From IMG/VR virus record IMGVR_UViG_3300024346_000300, positions 1-32,190 of that record: 32,190 nt of DNA; one strand, given 5' to 3'. This DNA is from a virus. Below, piece by piece: positions 7,930-16,100 of this stretch (its first letter is position 1; the number at the start of each line of letters is the position of its first letter). The notes below the pieces were generated by a model. That model worked only from the letters and a program-made list of their open reading frames with translations. It was not told where the DNA came from and ran no database searches. A program made the translations under genes and the position numbers.

Positions 7930-8174
7930 TCGCTTTGCTTTCTCCCTGTGTGTATACCGTGTACTGTTATCTCAAACTCAAAATACTTCTTCTTCTCATT
8001 ATAGTCTATTGTAAAATCTATGTCAATGTCAAGCCTAGGTACATATCCAGACAAGCGCATTTCAGACTCAATAAGCCTGGTGTACTCTTGTCTAAGTCGA
8101 CCAATGGCTGACTCATCGTAGATGACTCCACTTAAATTGAACTTCTTTATGGGCTTGTGATGATAGTTCGCCAT
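7848..8174 (-). CDS. Unknown phage protein between helicase and primase
   Basis: This 108-residue protein starts at ATG 8174 (MANYHHK) and ends inside the primase gene. The middle (about residues 40-75) reads as alternating beta strands rich in aspartate and aromatic residues (DIDIDF, then KKYFEFEITVHG), and the rest is polar and basic. No cysteine pair, signal peptide or membrane segment is visible. Its start has no Shine-Dalgarno sequence but lies 7 nt after a TATAAT box, so it may be the first gene of a leaderless transcript carrying primase, SSB and polymerase. A replication-accessory role is inferred from position only. Confidence 0.65.
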   Translation of the reverse strand: MANYHHKPIKKFNLSGVIYDESAIGRLRQEYTRLIESEMRLSGYVPRLDIDIDFTIDYNEKKKYFEFEITVHGIHTGRKQSEWIEGIDGSKPIYTLKSKSKEFSQEQV

Positions 8175-8181
8175 GTAACAT

Positions 8182-8187
8182 ATTATA
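8182..8187 (-). promoter_or_regulatory. -10 box TATAAT placed for leaderless start at 8174
   Basis: GGTATAAT ends 7 nt before the ATG at 8174, so transcription would begin at or next to that A. No ribosome site is present. The hexamer overlaps the helicase gene's last codon and stop (GTA TAA), exactly as at 1585-1590. It is a candidate internal promoter for the primase-SSB-polymerase group. Confidence 0.55.
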
Positions 8188-9409
8188 CCGACTTATCTTC
8201 AAAATCTTTATATCTGTAGTATCCCTTGTCAAAGTCAACTTGAACAAGAAAGTCTCCCATAAAACCATTACGGTTCTTTCTAAATGCACACTCAATTACA
8301 TCGCTGTTTTGGGCACGGCCAAGGGCTATAACCCAGTCAGCATCATAAGCAATCTGTCTTGACCAAGAAGTCTGTCCAAGAGTTGGAACACTTGTTAGGT
8401 CATTCGCATCATCAGGAGTGGCAGATGAAATAGCAATAATAGGAACTTCTTCGCCAATAGCCATAAGTTTAAGTTCTCTTGAAAGGTTCTTCATTCGTAC
8501 CGTTTCATTATCTGACTTTTGATTAGGAGCCATCAACTGAAGGTAGTCAACGATTACAAAGTCTGGCTTGTACTGATCAATCTTTCCACGAAGAACTGAC
8601 GGATTGATTTCTCCACCTTGATCATTTGAGATGATGTGGAACTCTGGCTTACCCTGTAGGTGCTTAGCATGCCAAGCCTTAAGAGTCTCTAACTCTACAT
8701 CTCCGTTACTTAATTTTCTGTGGGACCAAAGACCTTCACCCATAATTGTAAATACACGATTACGAACTTCTGTCTCTGACATCTCAAGTGAAATTACAAG
8801 GGGTGTCTTGCCCTGCTTCCAGGCCTGTACAGCGAAGTAGAGAGCCAGCCACGACTTTCCGATACCTGGGTATGCAAGGAAGACTCCTAACTGCCCTGGC
8901 ATGATTCCTGAAGGAAGGTAGTTATCAAATCCTGGTAATCCAGTTTTGATACCAACATGTCCTGCAGCCTGCTGAACTTTAAGATTTTCAAAATAAGCAA
9001 CTGCTGATTCAAGATCTGTTACATCAATATCACGGATTGCTGAAGTATTCTTTTTTAATTCTGATGTTTGTGTAATTAGATTATCTAATGCTTTATTGCC
9101 TTCACCTTGCTGAACATCTCCAGCAGCAGAACGTAAAATATCTTTTAGGCTATCAGTCAAATACTCTGTCTGTAATTCTTCAAGGTGATGCTTTGTTGCC
9201 CCTACCCCGTCAATTGGCTGGAAGTCTCTAAACTTATCCACAACAAGGTTAAGTGGTGGGACAGCACTGTTATGTTCAAAGTAATTTCTAATGAACTCCC
9301 AGACATCGTTATGGGTTCTAAGAAGATTGTCTACATTTGCTTGAAGAAGCACATGGACTTGCTTATCGTTGAGGACTGCTGAAATTACTTTTGCTTCTGT
9401 ATTATTCAC
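8183..9409 (-). CDS. dnaB: Replicative DNA helicase, DnaB type
   Basis: The 408-residue protein has the two-part layout of DnaB: a short helical N-terminal domain (about 1-125) and a RecA-fold ATPase. Walker A is at 179-186 (AYPGIGKS, with Ala first as in many DnaB proteins). A VISLEMSE segment follows, matching the H1a region, and Walker B is IVDYLQLM. C-terminal motifs include SRQIAYDADWV and AFRKNRNG, the arginine-finger type region. It unwinds DNA at the fork as a hexamer and would work with the separate primase. Slightly shorter than bacterial DnaB (about 470), mainly in the N-terminal domain. The start overlaps the preceding gene's stop by 8 nt. Confidence 0.94.
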   Translation of the reverse strand: MNNTEAKVISAVLNDKQVHVLLQANVDNLLRTHNDVWEFIRNYFEHNSAVPPLNLVVDKFRDFQPIDGVGATKHHLEELQTEYLTDSLKDILRSAAGDVQQGEGNKALDNLITQTSELKKNTSAIRDIDVTDLESAVAYFENLKVQQAAGHVGIKTGLPGFDNYLPSGIMPGQLGVFLAYPGIGKSWLALYFAVQAWKQGKTPLVISLEMSETEVRNRVFTIMGEGLWSHRKLSNGDVELETLKAWHAKHLQGKPEFHIISNDQGGEINPSVLRGKIDQYKPDFVIVDYLQLMAPNQKSDNETVRMKNLSRELKLMAIGEEVPIIAISSATPDDANDLTSVPTLGQTSWSRQIAYDADWVIALGRAQNSDVIECAFRKNRNGFMGDFLVQVDFDKGYYRYKDFEDKSV

Positions 9410-9710
9410 TTAGCCACTCCTTTGCCATTCTTCTACGCTCTGCTCTCTCTTCATCGTCTTTCTTTTTATCTTTTTGTGCCTGCAATATTTTTTCTGCGTT
9501 GTATGCAAAATGATTCCAAGAAGGAGTTTCTGCAACCTTAAAGTAATACTCAAGTATATCGTAGCATCCTGACAATCCGTATGACTCCACAAGGGCATCA
9601 GATGCCCACTGTTCTACGTTTAGGTTTAGAGATGGCTTTGATTCGTACCTTACGGTATGATACTTACTGTATCTTGAAAGCAAAGCCATGCGGTCTTTGC
9701 GTTCAGCCAT
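9402..9710 (-). CDS. Unknown protein upstream of the helicase
   Basis: This 102-residue protein begins in a TAATG stop/start overlap at 9710. The N-terminus is basic, the centre is helical with aromatics (YGLSGCYDILEYYFKV), and the last 30 residues are an extremely charged Lys/Glu/Arg helix, typical of a coiled coil or protein-binding tail. A small gene directly before a DnaB-type helicase and overlapping it is a position often held by helicase loaders, but I see no AAA+ or DnaD-like motif here, so that is a guess. It is not recognised as a known family. Confidence 0.6.
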   Translation of the reverse strand: MAERKDRMALLSRYSKYHTVRYESKPSLNLNVEQWASDALVESYGLSGCYDILEYYFKVAETPSWNHFAYNAEKILQAQKDKKKDDEERAERRRMAKEWLSE

Positions 9711-9916
9711 TATTCGTTAATCTCAGCCTTTGCTTCGTTAATCTTTTCAGTTAACTTATCTTCAACAAATTTATACACACGCTCAAAAGCATCGTTTGTA
9801 TTTTCTCCGTCACGCTTGCTATCAATAATTCCAAGATCAAGTCTTAGAGATTGAAAGTTACCAAGGTTTAATGTGTACCCTAATGTTACAGATACCTTTG
9901 TCTCTTCGTTTTCCAT
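9710..9916 (-). CDS. Small unknown protein
   Basis: I choose ATG 9916 (MENEETKV, 68 residues) because GAAGGG lies about 6 nt upstream and it begins after the preceding gene has ended. Longer in-frame starts at 9967 and 9997 would overlap that gene by up to 68 nt. The first half is beta-like (KVSVTLGYTLNLG, SLRLDLGI) and the second half is an acidic-basic helix. This pattern, a short strand-rich head with a helical tail, recurs in conserved phage proteins of unknown role. The stop overlaps the next start as TAATG. It has no motif that suggests an activity. Confidence 0.6.
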   Translation of the reverse strand: MENEETKVSVTLGYTLNLGNFQSLRLDLGIIDSKRDGENTNDAFERVYKFVEDKLTEKINEAKAEINE

Positions 9917-9929
9917 TTCATACCCTTCG

Positions 9930-10472
9930 TTAAATAGACTCACTCCACACTGGAATAAATCGTCCATCTTCAGTTCTCGTATATGTAAGTATACCATCGC
10001 CCATTCTTCGTGTCAACTCTTGTTTGCTGGGCGTAATATCATTTGTAATTAAATTATCTTTTCTTGGTCTTCCAATATGGTGTGATGCAAGTATATCACG
10101 TATCTCTTTTACTTGCGACTCAGAGTAATATGATCTTACTTGAAATCCTCTTGCTCCACCTTTTTGAGATCCCGTTGGAAATGGAATGACTCCTCGTTTC
10201 ATTAATGATGGCATATATTTTTTATGACGATTAACTAAATCAGCAGTCTGGCCAACAGTATATGCTCGCTCTCTTTTCTTTTTAAAGTCACCAATTAAAC
10301 AACTTTCAATTTGATCCTTTGTAATATTATAAACAGACATAATCCCATTAGATTTATTTAAATGATAAATTCTTACAAGGTCTCCGTTAAGAAACCAAAC
10401 CTTTTTATTTCCCTGTATTATAGGGAGGACATTGTAGCCTTCACTCTCGATACTTCCTTTTTTAACAACCAT
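9930..10472 (-). CDS. MerR/excisionase-like HTH protein with AT-hook-like motif
   Basis: I take ATG 10472 (MVVKKGS, 180 residues) as the start because GGAGG lies just before it; a start at 10532 would extend further into the zinc-ribbon gene. Residues about 70-130 resemble a winged-helix MerR or excisionase DNA-binding domain: YTVGQTADLV as the first helix-turn-helix, RGVIPFP as the wing, then a second helix after YYSESQVKEI. Immediately after comes GRPRK (about residues 134-138), the core of an AT-hook, which binds the minor groove of AT-rich DNA. It lies at the border between tail and replication genes, so a transcriptional or replication-organising role is plausible. Target sites are unknown. 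Confidence 0.65.
   Translation of the reverse strand: MVVKKGSIESEGYNVLPIIQGNKKVWFLNGDLVRIYHLNKSNGIMSVYNITKDQIESCLIGDFKKKRERAYTVGQTADLVNRHKKYMPSLMKRGVIPFPTGSQKGGARGFQVRSYYSESQVKEIRDILASHHIGRPRKDNLITNDITPSKQELTRRMGDGILTYTRTEDGRFIPVWSESI
9988..9993 (-). promoter_or_regulatory. Possible -10 box TATACT inside the HTH gene
   Basis: GGTATACTTA lies within the 3' end of the HTH gene, upstream of the 9916 start. It matches the octamer seen in the intergenic promoters at 566 and 27363. Because it is inside coding sequence and unrelated TATACT strings also occur inside genes (for example near 2133), it may be chance. Confidence 0.2.
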
Positions 10473-10609
10473 TGCCCCTCCAAAGATTCTTGTGGTGGAT
10501 GAAAGAAGTTTCTTGATCCACACTTCATACAATATGTTTCAAGATGACTAACTGTGCTGTATTGTCTGTCAAGAAACATTCTTCCATTACATCTAAAACA
10601 TTTCAGCAT
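10418..10609 (-). CDS. Small zinc-ribbon protein with two CxxC pairs
   Basis: This 63-residue frame starts with ATG 10609 in a TAATG overlap with the upstream gene. C4-x2-C7 (CFRCNGRM) and C27-x2-C30 (YCMKCGS) make a standard four-cysteine zinc ribbon, a fold often found in nucleic-acid-binding or transcription-linked proteins. The C-terminal third is basic and overlaps the HTH gene by 55 nt in another frame. The pairing of a zinc ribbon with an HTH protein suggests a small regulatory unit, but that is inference. There is no ribosome site other than the coupling overlap. Confidence 0.7.
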   Translation of the reverse strand: MLKCFRCNGRMFLDRQYSTVSHLETYCMKCGSRNFFHPPQESLEGQWLLKKEVSRVKATMSSL

Positions 10610-11052
10610 TAGTTTGGTACGCCGATGATAATTAGATTAACATCTATAGATACATCACCAGAGGTATTAAATCTAACCATACCCTCAAGTCCAGAAGTGG
10701 TTATGCTTTTTAATACTACTGTGACATTTTTACCAGCAACTGTATTTCCAGTATTAAGTGCAGTGGCCGTTGCGATTGGTGTGTACTTAAATTCTCCAGG
10801 GAATGAATATGTAAAAGATTTTTCTTCTCCAGCAGTAATCGTTCCACTATTTACAACACGCACATTTCCAGCAATTACTCTTGCCTCACTGCCCTTGATA
10901 TTTTGTCTTCCAGCATTTGGTGTGTCAATCGAAGTATACTTGTATGTTGCTGGAGATATGGCGGTTGACAATTCATTAATTGCCTGTGCCATCTGAGAAA
11001 TATAGGTTACATCTAGTGGTTGCCCACGCTCTGGTAGTGGTATTTTTGCCAT
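10609..11052 (-). CDS. Putative small virion (tail-tip or fiber) protein
   Basis: This 147-residue protein closes the structural module. The first 35 residues are helical (ISQMAQAINELSTAI) and could form a trimer stem or anchor. The rest is strand-rich, with many Thr, Ser, Val and Gly and little charge (VRVVNSGTITAGEEKS, NVTVVLKSI, VSIDVNLIIIG), as in beta-sandwich receptor-binding or fiber tip domains. There is no enzymatic motif. Position after the fiber-type gene and beta-rich make-up support a virion role; the receptor is unknown. Translation probably begins without a ribosome site: the ATG sits 9 nt after a TATAAT box. Confidence 0.6.
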   Translation of the reverse strand: MAKIPLPERGQPLDVTYISQMAQAINELSTAISPATYKYTSIDTPNAGRQNIKGSEARVIAGNVRVVNSGTITAGEEKSFTYSFPGEFKYTPIATATALNTGNTVAGKNVTVVLKSITTSGLEGMVRFNTSGDVSIDVNLIIIGVPN

Positions 11053-11061
11053 GGTTATATA

Positions 11062-11067
11062 ATTATA
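11062..11067 (-). promoter_or_regulatory. -10 box TATAAT upstream of 10609..11052
   Basis: GGTATAAT ends 9 nt before the ATG at 11052, giving a leaderless or nearly leaderless transcript; no Shine-Dalgarno sequence is present. A perfect 6-bp inverted repeat (11068-11085) abuts it directly upstream. No -35 is seen. Confidence 0.45.
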
Positions 11068-11085
11068 CCACTAAACCGCTAGTGG
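11068..11085 (-). repeat. Inverted repeat abutting a -10 box
   Basis: CCACTA and TAGTGG flank a 6-nt loop, overlapping the stop of the preceding gene and touching TATAAT on its downstream side. It could be an operator, a weak stop for upstream transcription or chance; the stem is short and lacks a clean U-tract. Confidence 0.35.
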
Positions 11086-11511
11086 CGCAGAGGTAAATAT
11101 TGCAGCAGTTGAGGAATATGCTTTTGGATATGTAGGTATTTGTACTGCAACTGTCAGTGTAGAAACTGTATTAGCAATCAAAGTTGAAAACTGCGTGGTT
11201 GTTGTTGTGGCCATATACTGCCATACGGCAGTTGGACCTGTTCCAGTTTTAAAATAAATATCATATTGCTTTACTGCTAATCCGCTTGGCTGTTGCCATA
11301 CCATGTTAACTACCTTGTCTGTTACTACTACGGAACATTGAACTGTGGGAAACATTTGAACTGCTACTGAATAATATGGTGACCAATGAGAGTATCTATT
11401 CTTATCTTCAGAAGCAATTCTATATCTAACTGAATACTCTCCTGTTAAACCATTAAACGCTGGAAGGTCTTCTTTTTTAATGATCACCTTTTTAATTATT
11501 GGATCTGCCAC
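11071..11511 (-). CDS. Fibronectin-III-like virion protein
   Basis: The 146-residue product begins at GTG 11511, which overlaps the preceding stop as TAGTG. Residues about 20-140 show two beta-sandwich segments: YSVRYRIASEDKNRYSHWSP resembles the paired strands of FN3-type domains, and the following VVNMVWQQPSG then YDIYFKTG matches the conserved Trp and Tyr positions of an FN3 fold. FN3 modules in phage tails usually decorate the tip and bind carbohydrate or proteins. No catalytic motif is seen. It shares an operon position with the preceding tail-fiber gene, so a tail-tip accessory role is likely. Confidence 0.65.
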   Translation of the reverse strand: MADPIIKKVIIKKEDLPAFNGLTGEYSVRYRIASEDKNRYSHWSPYYSVAVQMFPTVQCSVVVTDKVVNMVWQQPSGLAVKQYDIYFKTGTGPTAVWQYMATTTTTQFSTLIANTVSTLTVAVQIPTYPKAYSSTAAIFTSAPLAV

Positions 11512-12677
11512 TATAATACATCCATGCCAAACCTAAACTCAATGTGGTTTGTTGTATTAGGATATTTAAGAATTGGTTGAGATGCTGTATTTTTAATAAC
11601 AGAGTAACCGCTTAAACCATATATGGGGTTTGCGGATGTTACATTTTCTAATCTTAATGCATCAAAGCAGACATAGTAATTATTTGAAATCACGTTATCT
11701 TTAATTACTGATGCATAAATTTTAACAGCCTTTACGGTGCTCCACGTAAATCCATTGCTCTTGTACAAATCTTCTAATTTTTTCTTTGATATAAAGTATC
11801 TATTGCTTGCAAAATCTACACCCAGGTCTGACTCTTTAATCGTAGTCTCAAACTTTGCAGACTGTGCGTTAGCGCCAGTTGTTGCATCTGAAAACTCAAT
11901 TACTATTCTAACTTCGTCTGGCTGTACACTAGACTCTCCATCTTTGTTGATTACAGAGAATGCCAGTCTTAGTTCATCTGACGGTGCGTTTTTGTTTAAA
12001 TCTAAACTTACACCAGTTAGGTGTATATATTTTGAGTTACTTGGCACAACCAGTCTGTCTGATACAACAGAAATATTTGTTAGATCTCCTCTAACAACCA
12101 TTGTGTTATTTAAAAATCTGCACCTCTCATATCTGTTAACTCTTTCGGAGTTTGTAAAAATTGTATTGTCTGCGTTAGTTTGAAATACTGGAAGTTCTGT
12201 AAGTGTTCCCGTTGATGAATACTTTCTTGCTGAGTCTAACTTGTATGAGCCAGTAATTACATTGTTCTCACCCAAAGGTATTTGTATACTTGGAATGCTT
12301 AGTGAGTTGGTGTCTACCTGATGCTCCCAGTTTTCGTTAGTGCTAAAAGAATAAAGGGTTTTACTGTCATATGCTCCAGCAGTTGGGTTTGACCCTGCTG
12401 ACCATACTCCAACTTCTGTTATTTCATATCTTTCTGCTGTTGGAAGTTCTGCAGTAAATACAATTTTTGACTGACCGTTTTCTGTAACATATCCACGAGA
12501 AGTAATTGGAACTCTAAACATTTCAAAATCTAAAGATTGCTTTCCTGAATAGTCTCCATACTGTCCATCAAGGGCTAGTGGAGTAGGTCCACAACCAATG
12601 GCAATATATGAGGCATAGGCTGGTGCCTGTCCTACTAAGTACTTTTCTAAAACATTCTTACCTGTATTAGTTATCAT
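11511..12677 (-). CDS. Putative tail fiber/tail-tip protein
   Basis: This 388-residue protein begins with a phage-type N-terminal domain (MITNTGKNVLEKYLVGQ, then YIAIGCG), a signature I associate with proteins that attach to the tail tip; the pattern ITEVGVWSAG (about 80-90) is typical of the same domain. The remainder (about 120-388) is beta-rich with frequent Asn, Ser and Thr and little homology that I can name, as in variable receptor-binding regions. No hydrolase motif is visible. The ATG at 12677 follows the upstream stop by a few bases. It probably mediates host recognition or holds the following small proteins; the exact role is not readable. Confidence 0.65.
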   Translation of the reverse strand: MITNTGKNVLEKYLVGQAPAYASYIAIGCGPTPLALDGQYGDYSGKQSLDFEMFRVPITSRGYVTENGQSKIVFTAELPTAERYEITEVGVWSAGSNPTAGAYDSKTLYSFSTNENWEHQVDTNSLSIPSIQIPLGENNVITGSYKLDSARKYSSTGTLTELPVFQTNADNTIFTNSERVNRYERCRFLNNTMVVRGDLTNISVVSDRLVVPSNSKYIHLTGVSLDLNKNAPSDELRLAFSVINKDGESSVQPDEVRIVIEFSDATTGANAQSAKFETTIKESDLGVDFASNRYFISKKKLEDLYKSNGFTWSTVKAVKIYASVIKDNVISNNYYVCFDALRLENVTSANPIYGLSGYSVIKNTASQPILKYPNTTNHIEFRFGMDVL

Positions 12678-12679
12678 TA

Positions 12680-13174
12680 TTATTCCGTCCCCTGATATAT
12701 TGTACCATCAAGTATCTCTCCAGAGTTTAATATCTGAACCTCTACCTGCTCGTCTGGCTCTAGATTAGAAACATTTATTACAAGGTTTCCAGAAGAATCC
12801 ATGTATGCAACATCTTCCATGATCCCAGCAGATGTATAAGGTAGTTTGTTTTCTAATCTTATTGGGAAATTTTTAAAGTATGTATCTGCAGCATTTTCAA
12901 GTCTAATTATATTATTAGCATTGTACTGTAAATATAAATCTCTTAGATTTTTAATTGGAGTATAAATAACATCTTGTCCATTGATAAGATCATTTCTGGC
13001 TATATTAATTAATTCTTGCCCCCCAATATTTTCAAAGATTAGGTCTGCCATAATGTCAATGTCTAGTGCTGCATTGCTTAGGGCAATAAGGGCTGGGGTG
13101 GCAACAAGTACTGCTGGATTAACTACGGCTTGTGAACTTGCTGCTGGCTGATTGGCTTTTGCATCTATGGTCAT
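12680..13174 (-). CDS. Structural protein of unknown role next to the tail hub
   Basis: This 164-residue protein starts with an ATGA overlap on the hub gene's stop, so the two are co-translated. The first 40 residues are Ala/Val/Pro-rich and low-complexity, the middle is helical with many Asn and Leu, and the last 60 are strand-rich and acidic (LVINVSNLEPDEQVEVQIL). The shape suggests a flexible anchor, a helical stem and a small beta domain, compatible with a minor tail protein. I recognise no family. The call of a virion protein is from location between hub and fiber genes. Confidence 0.55.
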   Translation of the reverse strand: MTIDAKANQPAASSQAVVNPAVLVATPALIALSNAALDIDIMADLIFENIGGQELINIARNDLINGQDVIYTPIKNLRDLYLQYNANNIIRLENAADTYFKNFPIRLENKLPYTSAGIMEDVAYMDSSGNLVINVSNLEPDEQVEVQILNSGEILDGTIYQGTE

Positions 13175-16100
13175 GAAACAACCTCGCTTAAGAATAGTTT
13201 CATTTCTGGTCCAGCCTTTCCTTTAGAGTATTCAATATTGTAAACAACAAACCTCGAATCAGATGTCCCAGCCTTATCAATTCCATTTTCAACATAGTCA
13301 ACACTAACAATGTCACCAAGTTGAATCATTGGGTTTGCAAAAATTTTAACTCCAAGAGATTTTCTTGGTTTCATTATTTTTTTAATAACCCAAGACATAA
13401 GACTCTCTGCATCTCCATGTGATTGAATGTATGGTACCTGAATAGTAAAGTCCTTCTTGCCATAAGACATTCTGCTTAATTTAATGTCTTCATAGTCTTT
13501 TGATATTTTGTTTGGATATGACACTAGTGTAGTTCCAACAAACTGTGGATCTGATAGATCACTATTCTTAGTAAAGTATTCATCTACAGTCAAATCATTT
13601 TCATTCTGCTGTGTAAATGTTATACCCTGAATTCTTAAATAGTTACCACTGCTTTCGTCAAGACTTAGTGCTGTGTCTGTTGAGTTAAAGATCAAGAACT
13701 CTGCGCCGTATGAGCCAGCCCTAAAGCCAGAAATAGTATATCCCTTTAGCCTATTAAATGTTGGAGACATTTTTGCATAAAGAGCAGGGTAGGCCTTGTC
13801 ATATCTTACATTAAATGATGCTGCTTCACGCATGATTGTTCCAAACTCATCAAAGTACATATTAAACTTGGTTGGCTCTGAAGAACTAATCCCAGTTAAG
13901 TATGATCCCTGCACTACTCCGCTCATTGAGTATCTCATGAATGAATCATTTGCATTGACTTCAGAATCACCAAAAACTGATGCAATTGGAGTGTTAAGTT
14001 TAAATGCCGTGTTCTGTGAGTAGTTGTTCGCTAGTGCATAAATATTTTCAAACATAACTCTAGAGGATCCACGAACAAAAAGTGCCATGTTGTTGTAGGC
14101 TGGTAGAGGTTCTGTGTCATCAACGGTTGCTACCAAGTTGTTATTTAAATAGAGAAAGAATCTTCTTCTAGTTCCAATGTCTTGATACTCAACAGATAGA
14201 TCGTATACCGTTGGGTTATCTTCAGATGCCATTCTGTATTGGCCAGTAAATCTTCCATCATCAACAATAATATTTGTAAGTCCTTCGTACAGTTTAATTG
14301 GAATAGCAGGAGTAGTCTGCTGAATTGTTACATCACCAACTACTGGGGACTTTACCTTATAAAATAAAACATTGTGTACGTTTTCTTTTTGGGCGTCGTT
14401 TAGGTTATTTGCTCCAAGTGCAACAATCTCAAAGTAGTATCCGTTATTTGTTTCTGGATTAATCATGACTGCTAGACCACCAGAGCCACCTGTTATGCTT
14501 ATGTTCTTGTCTGGTGTTGAGCCTGGCACAACATAATATGTAGAACTTCCTACTGGAGTTTGACCACGGTTTGCATCATTTTCAATTTTACCAATGATTC
14601 TAAGCCTTGTTCCAAAGTGTTTAAAGTTATTTGTTAATGGCTTATACACATAGGAAACAAAATCTATTGGAGATTCTGTTGTTGTAAAGCCTGGGCCATT
14701 CATCACAAGTGCTGATGACTGAACAGTTCCAGACTGTGTGGATAGCATTGTGTTTATATCTGTTTCTGCAATATACTTAGACGCTAAGAAGTTCTTGATA
14801 ATTCCATTACGTGTAGTCTTTTGTGCAAGTTTGTTATTTATTCCTGTTGGTCCAACTACTGTTGTTGGAAGTGTTTGATTCATTTTAAATAAATACTTAG
14901 AGTCCATAGTGCATCCTCTAACATTTGCGTTATCTGACCAGTAGGGATTTAGGCCAGCGCTATGAAAAACAACTGGTGTTGCAAACTGACCTCTTCCATG
15001 TTTGGCAACAGGACCATTCTTTAACTTTGTTACACCATAAATCTCTTCGTAGTTTGGTTCAGAGTAAATCCTTACAAGACCTGTTGGGTATATTTTTCCA
15101 TTGAATGGAAGTGATGAGAAGTACTTATCATACTCTTGTACATTATTAATCCATACATCACCAGCACCAGAGATGTTATATTGAACAGCATCGTACTTAA
15201 TAATTTCAGCGTTTGAATATAGATATCCAGAATATCTTGTGATCCAATAAACTCCCTCACCAAGATCCATAACATTATTTACAACAATATTGTTTTTTAC
15301 TGACGGGATATCAGCAGAAAGATTTGAGTTGAGTGGGATTGCGCTAAGCATATAGGAAGACATGTTTCCAACCTCACCATTAATTGACTTGGTATTTTCT
15401 GTTCCTGAGACTTCCCACAGCAGAACAGGCTTATATATCCAGGTCTTCTCGTTGTCGATTAGGCTTGCCTGCTTTATGCTTCCAATAGATCTTTGTATAT
15501 GTCTTGTTGTATAAACAATCTTGCCGTCATTGTATACATCATTCTTTTCAGATGTCAGGTCTATGATGTTAGCCAACTTGGTAGTTGTGTGTTCATTTTT
15601 AATTACCCCAGAATTTTGAGAATCTGAAGATCCATAAAGGGTAAAGTCCGTTGCTCTTTCTGTTAATGATGGCATAATATAATTTTTACTCATCATTACA
15701 AAGTTGTTGTACTCATCAAAGAACATTGCGGTCTGTGTTGATATGGCAATATCTTGAAGAACCTGGGCAATACTTTTGTCTGGTGGAATAAAGAAGTATG
15801 GGATTACAACCTCTGATTCACCTTCTACTCTTTTAAAAACATAGTTAGAAAATCCAATAGAGTCAAGCAATAAAGAAACTGCTGCACTTACTGATGTGCT
15901 TGTAGATAATATTTGCGGTGCGCTTTGAGATTCAAAGTAAAAGAATAAGTCTCTTAGTTCTAGAGAAACCTCTTTTGATTCATTTCCAACTGTTGGGAAA
16001 CCATCAGAATACATAGCCTTTATAGGTATGTAGTAATCTATTCCAGCATTATCTGTAATAACCTCATATAGTTTTATCTGAATATTTTTAGATATATACT

